A DNA stretch of 64,000 nucleotides from the NCBI GenBank assembly GCA_012064385.1, contig QRDG01002502.1, positions 408,512 to 472,511 on the forward strand. The letters are read 5' to 3'. Below the pieces are notes generated by a model that ran no database searches, was not told the DNA's origin, and saw only the letters and a list, made by a program, of their open reading frames with translations. The stretch is from Puccinellia tenuiflora (taxonomy: Eukaryota > Streptophyta > Magnoliopsida > Poales > Poaceae). Positions within the stretch are counted from its first letter, which is position 1. Every line of letters begins with the position of its first letter. Positions 9,989 through 21,407 of the stretch are shown here, in pieces. The position numbers and the translations under genes are program-made.

Positions 9989-11210
9989 GGTCGGCTTGAA
10001 GCAGCTCTTCATCTTGGCGCAAGAAGAAACCTAGGACCACCGCCATCATTCTTAAGCCTCGCAGGCCCCAATGCCGCGAGACCACACCCAGCAGGAACGA
10101 CAACAACAGAGGGGTGGACTAGTGCCAAACCCTAGGTCGTTGGCGTGGCCAAAGGCCACAACCAGACTACCACAGCCGGCCCTGGCTGGACCCGGCATAC
10201 CCAGATCAACGCCAAGGCGAGATCGGACAGCGAAGCCCAGTTTGCCCCGACGGCACCGCGACCTGGACGCCAAGCGCCGGATCGGCCGGCCGCCGACGAC
10301 TCCCCACCACCACCACTACGCCGATCCACTAGGGAACCTCAGGCGTCGATCTCCGACCGCGCCGCCCAATGGCCGCTACCACGCCTCACCGCCCCTGCGA
10401 TACGCCACCGCGTACCACCTCTCCTGCCCACCATCGTCGCCGGGGTGGGCGCCGCCACCACCGCCGTCATCGGCAGGGGCTTGAGCCCGGAGGCTTTTAG
10501 GTTCTGCGGGTGGCAGCGCCTCCGGGGCCGCCCGGGAGGGAGGCGACCCGGGAGGGATCTTGGCGGCGGCGGCTGGGAGGGCAGAGGGCTGGGGAGCGTC
10601 TTGAGCAACGCTACTCTTCCTCCGGGGGATCCCGTCGCTTCCGACCCCCGGTTCCTAATCGCGACACACGTCCATCGACACGGGGCCCACACACCGCATA
10701 CCATACCTCGTACGCCTTATCCGTTCCCAGTCACACGTCCTCTCCTTTTACTTTTCCCCTCGCGGCCATGGATAAGGAAAGCTCACACCACCGCACCGTC
10801 CCTTTTTTCCAGCGAAGCGCTGCCGTCGCCACAGCCGCACGTTTACCTAGCCACGATGTTCTCCGCTGCCCACGGCAGGACCTCCCAACAGCGGCCCGCC
10901 GTGCATCTGCACCTACGACCGCGCCCCCTTCATCTTCTTAAATGCGGGCGACATCGATGATGGTAGCGAGGGCGAGGCAGATGCAGGAGGAGTCGTGCCT
11001 AAGGAGGGTTGAGCTCGTTGCGCTCCCCCTAGTTGGATGGCATCAAGGGGAAGGGCCGGCGAGTTGTAGAGGACGCTGCGGGGCGACCTCCCACTTGTTA
11101 CCTCTCTCTCCTACCTCCGGCGAGGATGGCGCCTCCTATGTTGCGGACCTCCACCACGGCCGCCCTCCATTCCCATGTCGCCGACACCATGTCGTGGAAC
11201 GCAGCAGCGG
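9989..11210. repeat. Tandem repeat unit 2 (1222 bp)
   Basis: Second direct copy. It shares some variants with unit 3 and not unit 1 (for example GAGCCCGGAGGCTTTTAGGT near 10484) but differs from both at others (CCTCCCAACAGCGGCCCGCC near 10881), so the copies are mosaic. Confidence 0.9.
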
Positions 11211-12432
11211 GGTCGGCTTGAAGCAGCTCTTCATCTTGGCGCAAGAAGAAACCTAGGACCACCGCCATCATTCTTAAGCCTCGCGGACCCCGACGCCGCG
11301 AGACCACACCCAACAGGAACGGTAGCAATGTAGGGGTGGACCAGTGCCAAACCCTAGGTCGTCGGCGTGGCCCAAAAGGCCACAACCAGACTACCACAGC
11401 CGACCCTGGCTGGACCCGGCATACCCAGATCAACGCCAGGGCGAGATCGACCAGTGAAGCCCAGTTTGCCCCGACGGCACTGCGACCTGGACGCCAAGCG
11501 CCGGATCGGCCGGCCGCCGACGACTCCCCACCACCACCACTACGCCGCTCCACTGGGGAACCTCAGGCGCCGATCTCCGACCGCGCCGCCCAATGGCCGC
11601 TACCACGTCTCACCGTCCCTACGATATGCCACCGCGTACCACCTCTCCTGCCCACCATCGTCGCCAGGGTGGGCGCCGCCACAACCGCCGTCATTGGCAG
11701 GGGCTTGAGCCCGGAGGCTTTTAGGTTCTGTGGGTGGCAGCGCCTCCGGGGCCGCCCGGGAGGGAGGCGACCCGGGAGGGATCTTGGCGGCGGCGGCTGG
11801 GAGGGCAGAGGGCTGGGGAGCGTCTTGAGCAACGCTACTCTTCCTCCGGGGGATCCCGTCGCTTCCGACCCCCGGTTCCTAATCGCGACACACGTCCATC
11901 GACACGGGGCCCACACACCGCATACCATACCTCGTACGCCTTATCCGTTCCCAGTCACACGTCCTCTCCTTTTACTTTTCCCCTCGCGGCCATGGATAAG
12001 GAAAGCTCACACCACCGCACCGTCCCTTTTTTCCAGCGAAGCGCTGCCGTCGCCACAGCCACGCATTTACCTAGCCACGGCGTTCTCCGCTGCCCACCGC
12101 AGGACCTCCGACGGCGGCCTGCTGTGCATCTGCACCTACGACCGTGCCCCCTTCATCTTCTTCAATGCGGGTGACATCGATGATGCTAGCGAGGGTGAGG
12201 CAGACGCAGGAGGAGTCGTGCCCGAGGAGGGCTGAGCTCGTTGCGCTCCCCCCAGGTGGATGGCGTCAAGGGGAAGGGCCGGCGAGTTGTAGAGGATGCT
12301 GCGGGGCGACCTCCCACTTGTTCCCTCTCTCTCCTACCTCCGGCGAGGATGGCGTCTCTTGTGTTGCGGACCTCCACCACGGCCGCCCTCCATTCCCATG
12401 TCGCCGACACCATGTCGTGGAACGCAGCAGCG
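11211..12432. repeat. Tandem repeat unit 3 (1222 bp)
   Basis: Third direct copy. It ends in AACGCAGCAGCG and then runs into unique sequence CGTGCGGCGGCGG, so this copy keeps the original right context. Unit length is identical to unit 2 as counted between the GGTCGGCTTG starts. Confidence 0.9.
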
Positions 12433-12912
12433 CGTGCGGCGGCGGAAGGTGCCCGAGAGCATTTTTCTTCCATGATCTCTTTGCCCTTTTTTTCTAGATG
12501 TGGTGCAAACTTTTGGAATCTTTGTAGCATAATTTTCTCCATGTTGATGCAAATCCATGTAACAGATGTAGCAAGTTCTTCTTCACCTGATGCAAAAAAA
12601 AAAATTAATCTGGTGCAAATGTTTCGAAGCTTTGTAGCAAAAAAAGTTCCCCTTTTGATGCAAATTTGTAGAACAGTTTTAGCAAATTTCCGTGTAGCAT
12701 TTTTTCTTTATGTGATGCAATTGTTTGGAAGCTTTGTAGCAAAAAAATTCTCCTTTTGATGCAAGTCCGCAGGTCACTTGTACCAAATTTCCTTCTTCAT
12801 ATGATGCAATTTATCTTTAAGAACTGCAAATCCTTAAAACTTTTGTAGCAAAAATTATCTTGTTCTGGTACAAATTCACATAAGGGATGTAGCAGAAATT
12901 TCAAGGGCTTTC
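12433..12912. repeat. AT-rich region of alternating GATGCAA / GTAGCAA motifs
   Basis: About 400 bp (12497-12895) alternate between (G)GTGCAA or GATGCAA and (T)TAGCA or GTAGCAAAA at irregular spacing of roughly 15-60 bp; I count about nine of each kind. It lies between GC-rich flanks (…GCGGCGGAAGG on the left, GCGGCGCCACCGAG on the right). The pattern looks like the internal low-complexity repeat of a DNA transposon, but I cannot place the family. Confidence 0.55.
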
Positions 12913-13330
12913 AATAAGTCCATGGCGGCGCCACCGAGTGATGCCGGCGATGGCCGGAGTTGGCCGTGGAGGCATGTTGCTCCCAGGGCACAACGACATT
13001 GCTGCCGGGATCGAGGCGGGGTGCTTCCATGCCAGCGGGGTTGCTTCGAGGGGTGGGCGCGACGGTGCTCCTATGACGCGGCAGTAGTGCTACTAGCCGC
13101 CGACCAGCTAGTTCGTCGGAGCTATGAGCGACTGGCGGGGATTGGAGCCGCGCGTTCTTGGGAACGCGCCGGTTTGGGGACGGAAGTAGTTTTTCTATCT
13201 ACGGCGGAAAAGAAAAGAAGCGACGTACAAGAGGATCATAGGAAAAGAAAAAAAAATGGACACATGTCGTCCTCCCGATGCGGGGATCGGAAGACGCTCA
13301 ATGCTTTCCATCGTTTTATATAACATACTT
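12913..13330 (+). other. GC-rich segment with a 133-codon ORF of doubtful status
   Basis: A frame from ATG 12922 to 13323 encodes an Arg/Gly/Ala/Ser-rich sequence ending in a Lys-rich tail (RKRKKN). The DNA is GCCGG/GGCGG-rich up to 13190, then A-rich. No domain is recognised, and composition suggests transposon-internal or captured sequence rather than a gene. Confidence 0.25.
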
Positions 13331-13336
13331 GCCTAA

Positions 13337-13535
13337 GGCCCAGTTCTTTTGGCGGCTTCTCCGGGAAGCTGCCCTACCCCCAGCTTCCTAGGGAAGCCGC
13401 ACCTAAAATATAGGTAGGCTTCCGAAATGGTTTAGTCTAGACTAGTTAGAAAGCCTACCTAAATTTTAGGTGCGGCTTCTCCAGGAAGCTGGGGGTAGGG
13501 CAGCTTCCCGGAGAAGCCACCAAAAGAACTGGGCC
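13337..13535. mobile_element. Tourist-like MITE (PIF/Harbinger type), 199 bp
   Basis: It is a near-perfect fold-back. The left arm starts GGCCCAGTTCTTTTGGCGGC, and the right arm ends with CCACCAAAAGAACTGGGCC. TAA is duplicated at 13334-13336 and 13536-13538, the 3-bp target expected of PIF/Harbinger MITEs. The arms still match almost throughout, which suggests a recent insertion. Confidence 0.85.
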
Positions 13536-13545
13536 TAAGACTAAG

Positions 13546-14562
13546 AGCACCTCTAGCAGTGACCGTAAACCACAGAACCGAAAAAACGGTTTACAGTTCG
13601 TGTTTTGGATAGTTTACAAGTTCAAAAGTCATCACGCAGAGAAAAACTTAAAACGAAACTGTAAAAAGAATGACGCAGAATATTCGTCATCTTCTTCCTT
13701 TTCCGGATTTTTTTTTTCTTTTCCTCTTCTCCTTCCTCCCGTCGTCCTCGTCCCGCCGCCCGCCTCCTCCAGTCCGCCTCCCGCACGATTGCCGTCGTGT
13801 GCCATCGCCGGCCCGCACCTGGCGAAGCTAGCAAGCTATGAGGCAGGTGGCGGCTGGCTAGTAGAGCAATAGATCGATCTATCCATTGAGCTAGGTTGTA
13901 CAGAATACTACGGTACTAGCTAGCTCGTGTGCCATGGATCATCGATCGATCGATGTACTAGTACTAGCTCGTATACTAGCTAACTCGTCCGCAGGTACCA
14001 GCAGGAGCTAGCCCGGCGGCCAGGCAACGGCAGAAGCCCCCCGCGTCGGCAGCGGACGAAGCCGGCGGCGGGCAGGCAGCCCCCACGAAGGACCCTGCGG
14101 CACCGGCGGACGAAGCCCCCGGCGACAGGCACGCAGGGAGGCAGCAGACCGCGGTTGGCCCCCATCTCCGCCCCATCTGAAGCACCCGGGGCGCCGCCGA
14201 CGCACTCGTTCCGGCGGGTGGCACGGGCAGCTCCGCCGTCTGGCAGTTGGAGTCCCCGGTCCGGCTCGCTTCGGTTCCAATCCAGCCGGCGATTTCGACG
14301 AGTTTGGTGGTGATTCCGGCGATTTTTCCGTATTCCGGCGACTTTCACGGGGAAGGTCACCGGCCGGTGCTGAATATTCAGCCCGCAACCCCTCGATTCG
14401 GTCGATTCGGTCGTAGAAACTGAGCATTCTGAAAAATTTCGAACGTCTAAATTTTTTTTTTGGTTCGATCAGTTTTACAATCATTGTTTCACTTCTTTTA
14501 TCTCGCAAACCGTATTGGACGATTATTTTTTCAGTTCCGATATTTTACGGACTGCTAGAGAT
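13546..14562. mobile_element. Non-autonomous TIR transposon with GC-rich cargo
   Basis: The left end (13547-13570) contains CTCTAGCAGTGACCGTAAA. The reverse complement of the right end (14543-14562) contains CTCTAGCAGTCCGTAAA. Between these TIR-like ends lie about 1 kb, including a very GC-rich block (about 13990-14370) of GCCGGCGG-type sequence that differs in composition from the AT-rich ends. That is typical of Pack-type elements carrying captured gene pieces. The minus-strand frames across the block (up to 166 codons) show no domain that I recognise. No TSD was identified, so the exact ends are uncertain. Confidence 0.5.
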
Positions 14563-14913
14563 GAGGCCCAAGGGATACAGCAGTACCGATAATTCCGCCT
14601 TCTTAATGTCATACACTCATACTCAAAATCTTTACGAAGGTCGTGACTATTGAGCTTAACTCGTTGGTTGACCATGTGGTTGGAAGATGGAAAATACAGC
14701 TGGTGTCCGGAACGATTCTGTTTGGGTGCTGTATCAAGTGTCTGGTAACAGGTTATGTGGAGTGTTCCTGTTTTCTCCCGTTGCTTCTGGCATATGTGAT
14801 GCAACCCCTTTTGTGTTGTTACTTTGTCTTGTATGAGACGGGAGGATAAGGTTGTAACAAAATCTTAAGTTTCGTTAGTGAAACCACAACATATTACCTT
14901 TGATAAAAAAAAA
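14563..14913 (+). mobile_element. Retroposon-like 3' end with A tail
   Basis: The sequence ends CATATTACCTTTGATAAAAA and an A9 run at 14905-14913, followed by unrelated DNA. This resembles a plant LINE 3' terminus. The body has no intact ORF, and the start is not determined. Confidence 0.35.
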
Positions 14914-15410
14914 CAGCAGGACGCAGCTAATTCTGCTGAAGTACACGGGCCATGACATGATACTGCTACTGGGTCTGTCTGCAACTACTGTCAGTGTCAT
15001 TTCTCATCTTTATGAGGTTTACTGATTGAGTGCACACAGATGTCTATTATTAATTGACATACAAGTAACACGTGTGTGGACTGTGGAGCTAGATCAACTG
15101 GCTCGGTGTATTGTCATCTCTGATCAAATAATACAGTGTACGTACGTAACTACATATACAACCAACCACACTGTAGGCTGAATCAAACTCGTCCATTCAT
15201 GCATAGAGAACAATATTATTTCGTCTGTCAAATAGGAGTGTTGGTTTATTGATTAGGTCCGACCGAAGATGGAAAATACAGCTGGTGTCTTGTGGGGTCC
15301 TAACAAGCGCGAAGATACAAAAAGAAAACATTTTAAAAACATTTTTGTCCCTTGTTCAGTCAAACGTACTTTCTGATTCTGAATAACACTTTTTCCCTGA
15401 GATTCCAAAC
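14914..15410. other. Unassigned spacer with a 25-bp direct repeat copy
   Basis: No gene or element ends were seen. The 25 bp at 15265-15289 exactly repeat 14683-14707 in the retroposon-like segment, 582 bp upstream. Confidence 0.4.
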
Positions 15411-15700
15411 AACGTCTCAATTGTAGACTTAAGACTTGGTCATAGGAGAAAAAATGTTATTGTGACCGAATCTTAAGCATTGTGGCCATCGACCATAGAG
15501 AAAAAAACTTAAGACCGAGCAATATGGGTATGGCTGGGTCACAAGGAATAAAAAACAATATTCTTGGTCTCCTCTCTCCGCAGCATGCAAGTCGAGGAAG
15601 GAAGTTGCTTTTACCGCGAGATCTCCAACCCGCGAAGCCGAAGATCGTGCCGATGATGCGTACGGACGCCAATACGCAGCCAAATCGAGGACCCTGCGCG

Positions 15701-15764
15701 GCGGCGACAGACGAAATCGAGGGCATCGCGCAGCGGCGACAGACGAAATCGAGAGTATCGCGCA
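15701..15764. repeat. Two-copy 32-bp tandem repeat in E0
   Basis: Two 32-bp units starting GCGGCGACAGACGAAATCGA are adjacent and differ at only a couple of positions. They lie in the GC-rich interior of E0. Confidence 0.85.
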
Positions 15765-15964
15765 ACTGCGACCTGGACCTGGGCGGCGGCGACGGTCGAA
15801 TTTGAGAGCCATGCGAGCTCATCGACGCCCTGGCCTCGTCCTGGCTGAAATTGGCAGCCGGAGCGACCCGTCGGATAGCCGCGCGACCGCTGCCGCGTCG
15901 CCTAGTTGGACCTCCGGGCGTCCGATCTGCAGCACAACTGTGCTCAGCGCCTCAGCGGTAGGAG

Positions 15965-16360
15965 TGTCAGGAACTGGCCACCTGTTAAAATGCCACTTAC
16001 CGATTCGCACCCCAAGCTTCATGGACAACCGTTGATCACCAACTAAACGGCTGATGGAAAGTGAAGTGTCGTTGTTCCCTTTACGACAAGAACTCCCCAG
16101 CTACAGTAGAGTTTTCCTCACCTGCCCACTCGCTTGTCGTATTTTCCATTCTATTTAGCTCGAGCCCGAGCCTGTAATCTCCATCTTTTCCCCTTTTGGG
16201 TTTAACCCTAGCCGCCGTTGGTCCGGCTGGCGACTTCTACTCGTCTAAAACCTAGATCTTGAATTGTGATCTTCCTCTGAGAGTGATTAATAGATGAGCA
16301 GTCCCGATATTTCCTGAGTTCTTCTTGATTCCTCATGAATTCGATAGTCTAGGCATAACA
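15965..16360 (+). repeat. E1 5' LTR
   Basis: The 396-bp LTR runs from TGTCAGGAACTGGCCACC to AGGCATAACA. It matches 59443-59834 with scattered substitutions and is followed by the primer-binding site. Confidence 0.95.
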
Positions 16361-16362
16361 AT

Positions 16363-16374
16363 TGGTATCAGAGC
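16363..16374 (+). other. E1 primer-binding site
   Basis: TGGTATCAGAGC, complementary to the 3' end of initiator methionine tRNA, lies 2 nt after the LTR. It marks the plus orientation of E1. Confidence 0.9.
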
Positions 16375-16468
16375 CACACGAATCTCGGCCAAAAAAAAGA
16401 ACGAAGGATCTTCAGATCCCGTTCTTCGGAGGCGACTCGGATCGGTGTGACGACGGTGGTTGGGTTCT

Positions 16469-16879
16469 TGAAAGAACAAACGATGTCCCGGATGTCGCCT
16501 AGAGGGGGGGGGGGTGAATAGGTGATTAACACTTTTTCTAATTAGGGGCTTGATAATTGCGGAATAAAACTATGTGTTCAAATTAACAAGCCAACAACCT
16601 AATATTCTAGGTTCACCTATTTGCACCAACAACTTATGCTAAGCAATTCAAGCAACAAGGTGATAGCAAGATATGAACTTCAAGCACGAAAGCTATCACA
16701 ATGTAAATTGTATAAGTAAAGCTCGGGTATAGGAATAACCGAGACATACGGAGACGAGGATGTATCCCCGAGTTCCTCCTTATTAAGGGAGTACGTCTCG
16801 TTGGAGGGGTGTGAGCTCGCCACAAGAGGCATACTCAAGATGCCACAAAAGGCCTCACCCAATTCTCCGATGAACCTCA
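16469..16879 (-). repeat. E2 3' LTR, first part (interrupted by E3)
   Basis: It matches 35252-35662 of the intact E2 LTR. It ends at the E3 target CCTCA (16875-16879). Confidence 0.9.
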
Positions 16880-17286
16880 TGTTGGGAATATGCCCTAGAG
16901 GCAATAATAAAATGGTTTATTAAGCATATTCATGTTTATGATAATAGTTTATTCTCCATGCTATAATTGTATTAACCGGAAACATAATACATGTGTGGAA
17001 TATAAACAACAGGTGTCCCTAGTAAGCCTCTACTGGACTAGTTCGTTAGTCGAGAGATGGTTAGCGTTTCCTAACCATGGACTTGTTATAGTCACTTGAT
17101 AACGGAGTCATATCATTAGGAGCAATGATGTGATGGATAAGACCCAATGATAAAAGAGTTGCAATTGATCATGTCACACAGTTTCATTGCCAACGCTTTT
17201 AGGATATGCCAAGTATAGTTTCCTTAGACCATGAGATTATGTCACTCCCGTTTACCGGAGGAATGCTTTGTGGACATAAAACATCG
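16880..17286 (+). repeat. E3 5' LTR, truncated
   Basis: It matches 26890-27295 closely and then switches to gypsy integrase sequence just after ACATCGC. The remaining ~1.47 kb of this LTR is missing. Confidence 0.9.
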
Positions 17287-17288
17287 CC

Positions 17289-18470
17289 GTCAATTCTGGT
17301 GGTCTTGCATGAAGCGCGAGATCGCCGAGTATGTTGCTGAATGCGACGTCTATCGCCGGGTGAAAGCTGAACATCAAAGGCCAGTTGTACTCTTCGCCCC
17401 ATAGCCATTCCCGAGTGGAAATGGGATGAAGTTGGCATGGACTTCACCACTGGCTTCCCAAAATCACAAAAAGGAAATAATGCCATCTGGGTCATCATCG
17501 ACCGTTTTTCCGAGGTCGCTCACTTCCTTCCGGTCCGTGACAACATTCGAGCAAGCCAACTTGCGGATTTGTATATGGCCCGGGTTGTTCCTTTGCACGG
17601 GGTTCCTTTGCGGATCATCTCAGACCGTGGTAGTCTGTTTGTCTCCAAATTCTGGCAAAGCTTCCAAACGGCTCTTGGAACCCGTCTCAACTTCAGCACC
17701 GCCTATCATCCTCAAACCGATGGTCAAACTGAAAGGGTGAACCAAGTTCTTGAGGACATGCTTCGGGCATGTGTTATCTCCTTCGGTAAGGGTTGGGAAA
17801 AGTATCTCCCCCTCGCCGAGTTCTCCTACAACAACATCTACCAAGCCAGTTTGCAAATGGCTCCCTTGGAGGTTCTATATGGGAGAAAATGTAGGACTCC
17901 TCTAAATTGGTCTGAAACCGAAGAGAGCCCACTCTTCGGTCCCGATGTGATCAATGAGGTCGAGGAGAAAGTCTGTATCTCAAGGCGGCTCAGTCAAGGC
18001 AAAAGAGTTATTATGATAAACACCACCAAGAGTTTCACTATGAAATTGTTGACAAAGCCTATATTCGAGTCTCTCCACTCCGAGGCATTCGTCGTTTCGG
18101 AATCAAGGGCAAATTGGCACCTCGCTATGTTGGCCCTTTCACCGTCCTAGCCAAGCGAGGAGATCTCTCCTATCAACTCGAGCTCCCCTCCAACTTCCCG
18201 GATGTACATGATGTGTTCCATGTCTCCCAACTCTGGCGTTGCTTCAAAGATCCAATCTGTGGGGTTGATCATGAGGTGTTGGACATCCAGGAGGATTTGA
18301 CTTAAAGCGAGCATCATGTCCGCATCTTGGATGAAGAGGAAAGGAAGACCCGCAACAAGACCATCAAGTTTCTTGAAAATCAATGGTCTAACCATTCCGA
18401 AGAAGAAGCGACTTGGGAGCGAGAAATTAGCCTTCGACAGGAATATCCCACCTTCTTCACTCAAGCCTAG
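17289..18470 (+). pseudogene. E4 integrase and chromodomain, frameshifted
   Basis: The segment starts at the QFWW…MKREIAEYV part of the zinc-binding region and retains CDVYRRVKAEHQRP, in which the final Cys of the HHCC motif is replaced. The rve core follows, with its acidic residues in MDFTTGF, IISDRGSLFVS and TDGQTERVNQVLEDML. The C-terminal part (from about 18114) carries the GPFTVLAKRGDLSYQLELP and HDVFHVSQLW blocks. A chromodomain-like end, FLENQWSNHSEEEATWERE, stops near 18470. At least three frame changes or stops (near 17400, 17990-18115 and 18305) break it, so it is non-functional. The RT and RNase H domains that should precede it are absent. Confidence 0.85.
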
Positions 18471-19685
18471 AATCTCGGGACGAGATTCCTGTAAGGGGGG
18501 TAGAATTGTAACAGCCCCAGCTTTGTAATGAAAAATATGAAGAATTTTTCCACTTTTTGCATTCTTGTTTGCATCATGGCATCCATATGAAATTGCTATT
18601 CCTAACCATTCACTTTGAAACCATTTAAAGTGGGGAAGCAAATTTGCCAAACATCCAAACCAATGCAATTGCTCAACTTAGCAAACCAAATCATTCTTGG
18701 ACTTCCAAATTGTTTAGGAAGTTCCAATTTGACATGTTATAACCAATTCTCAAATTCCCAAATATTGCCAAATAAGAAATGAAATTGAGAATCCAAAATT
18801 GGTTCAATTCAAATCCTATTTTGAAACCAAGCTAAACCTTTCCAAAAATTCAAACTAAAATTATGGGGAGCTTCATTTTCATACTAGGAGCCTCCATGAT
18901 TAATTTCATTTTTTTTTGAAAATACTTAAGTGCCTCAAATAAATGCCTTTAGCAATTTATCCAAATTGATCATATTGCAACAATATGAATAAATTTGAAT
19001 CTAAACTTTTTATTTTGGCACCACCATTTTTGTGGAGCTTCTAAAAGTCAAGGGGAGCCTCTGTGAATTTTCCCAGATTTTATAAAATTGGTTTAATGCC
19101 TCAATTAAATCACTAAAGGTTGCTGTTGGACCTTTTTGTAATTTAATTAATTGAGGCAGGGGGGTTTCAGAAAATGGTCGTCACAGTGGCGACCATGGCC
19201 ACTAGCGCCATGCCGCCACCTCCCCCGTGCCCATGCCGCACGCCGCCGTGGCCTCTGGAGGACTAGGAGGCCCGTGACCGTCGCCACCTGCTCCCCGACG
19301 CCCTGCCCTCTCCATTCCTCCCCAAAATTTCCGGATCGACGCCCACCCTTGCTTCCCCGCGCTGCCCTCCGCCGAGCCGAAGCCGCCGCCGTGTTGCCGC
19401 CGCTAGGGAGCCCATCAAGCGAATTGAATCACGCCATCACCTTCGTCTCGTCTCCCTCTTCTGCACCGAGCCCGTAATCGCCACGGGGCACCCGAAATCG
19501 CCGTCACCGTCCTCGTCTATCCCGCCTCTGGCCGCCGCAAGTCGAGGACGTGCTCATCGCTGTCCGCCCCTCTCCGGCCTTGCCGACAGCGCAATCACCA
19601 TCAGGGTGAGCTTCCGCTCCTCTGAGCCTCCTCCCGCTTCCTCTCTTCCTCTCCTCGCCGTGGTCACCGTGCTCGTCACCGCGCC

Positions 19686-19905
19686 GCCCCGGTCGTGCCG
19701 GCCTGGGGACCGGCCTGGGCCGGCCGGGAGGTCGGCAGCCTCAGGCCCATGCCCAGCCTGGGCTCCGGTCTGGGCCGGACGGGAGGCCGGCTGACTCGGG
19801 TCTATGCCCAGCCTAGCACCGGCCTGGGCCTGCCAGTAGGCCGGCCGCTTCGGACACCAGCCCGGCCTGGAAACCGGCCTGGGCCGATTTGGGGGCCGGC
19901 TCACA
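19686..19905. repeat. ~55-bp minisatellite in the E4 LTR
   Basis: About four degenerate units built around CCGGCCTGGGCCGG and GGCCGGC follow one another with unit lengths of roughly 50-57 bp. Confidence 0.7.
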
Positions 19906-21407
19906 CAGTAAAAACAGTTAATTAAATCAAATTAAAACAATTGTTATCTATTTAAATATTGCTCCAATTTTAGCAAATAAAATATCAAAATGTTCAGAAA
20001 AACAAACTCCATCTGTTAGTATATTGTAATGGTCTTTTGGATCTATTAATTCTGCTGTTTAGTAAAAATTCCTAAAATGGCATAAATAATACCTAAATTG
20101 GGAAAATCATAACTCGAGAAATATTTAACCAAAAATGGTAAATAAAATACCAAAGTGATCAACATGTCAAATACTATTAAATCATGCTTATATCACATCA
20201 TGATCACAATTTCTCTTTTGAAGTTATTTTCTTTATTTGATTAAAAGAATTAAATTCAATTAATTATTTAATTCACTATTTATTCATCGGTACTCGGAAA
20301 ATTACAAATAAGGTACCGAAACGATCAGAAGAACAAAACCTATTTAACCATATCATGTTCATGCATATTTAAGCCACTTCTTTAATAATGTAATAATTTA
20401 TAAACCATGTGGCCATTAATTTAAATATGGGGTTGTTTCCAAATAATTGCTCTAATTATTTGGCACTCCATTTAATATTGCTAGTTAAATGCTATGGGTA
20501 TATAATTGCATGAATTGGACATGTCATCATGTTTGTGCATTACACTTGTCTTCGTGTATTTATTTTGTTATTTTGTATTGTTTTGGGTATCGATAGATTT
20601 CGGAGTCGAGGTTAACCCTACCTACATCGACGAGCCGTACTACACGCCCCGGCAGCAAGGTAAGAGATAACCTAACCTTTTTAGCATCTAGCATCCTATT
20701 GCTTTTATGAATTTATTTTATCCACCATAATATTGCATGTGATTCCAACGACAATTTTGGTCAATGCTAGATTATCCTATGTATGCATATCTTCCCCCGA
20801 ACTAATACATGTATCCCTACCTATGAACCCTAGGTTTGATGTGTTGGCCGGAGACAAGATTAAAATTGTTGTATTTATATGCTTAGCTATGCTTAGCCAT
20901 GCTTAGTCGAATGCTAGTTATGTCCGTTGTTTAATTCCATAATTGTTGATGTTGACGGAATGTTTCGGACATGGTGGATACTTGTGGTGCTTAATTAAAA
21001 TGCTAAGAAGGCTTGGATGAGTTGCCATCGGGGATGGTGTTTTGTCTCATTCTTGCCCCTAGGTGCGAGTTCTTTGCCTCTTGAACCAAGACGAGCGTGC
21101 TTCCATTGGTGGGAGTATGGGCTCCTTACTAACTGAATAACTTGTGCGGGCGTATCCAAGGGCCCTCTAGTTTGCTATTTCCATTTCCGCGTGTGTGAGC
21201 GGAAAAAGAAATGATGAGGATGGTGGTGTTTAGGACGTGGCGGTGGGGCAGGGGCTGAAATAGGCTGGGTAAACTTGTCCTGTCGCCACAGATGACTCTT
21301 GGATAGTCTCACACGAGGTAAAGGTTTAACCGCGCCCACTCGCCGGCCTTCCCCGGAAGAGGGCCAATCAGGTGAGCCGGACGGTACCAATGGGTAAATT
21401 AGTACAC

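Noticed and set aside
8890..12235. Long overlapping ORFs (up to 299 codons) on both strands across the tandem repeat
   Set aside because: They run through retroposon and host-like parts alike, on both strands, in GC-rich DNA poor in stop codons, and show no domain or consistent conservation of frame among units.
13930..13960. ATCG-repeat palindrome CATCGATCGATCGATG
   Set aside because: A short simple-sequence repeat in AT-rich transposon DNA, with no further context to suggest function.
16363..16374. tRNA-like sequence TGGTATCAGAGC
   Set aside because: It is a retrotransposon primer-binding site next to an LTR, not a tRNA gene; the same applies at 22338, 45300 and 56199.
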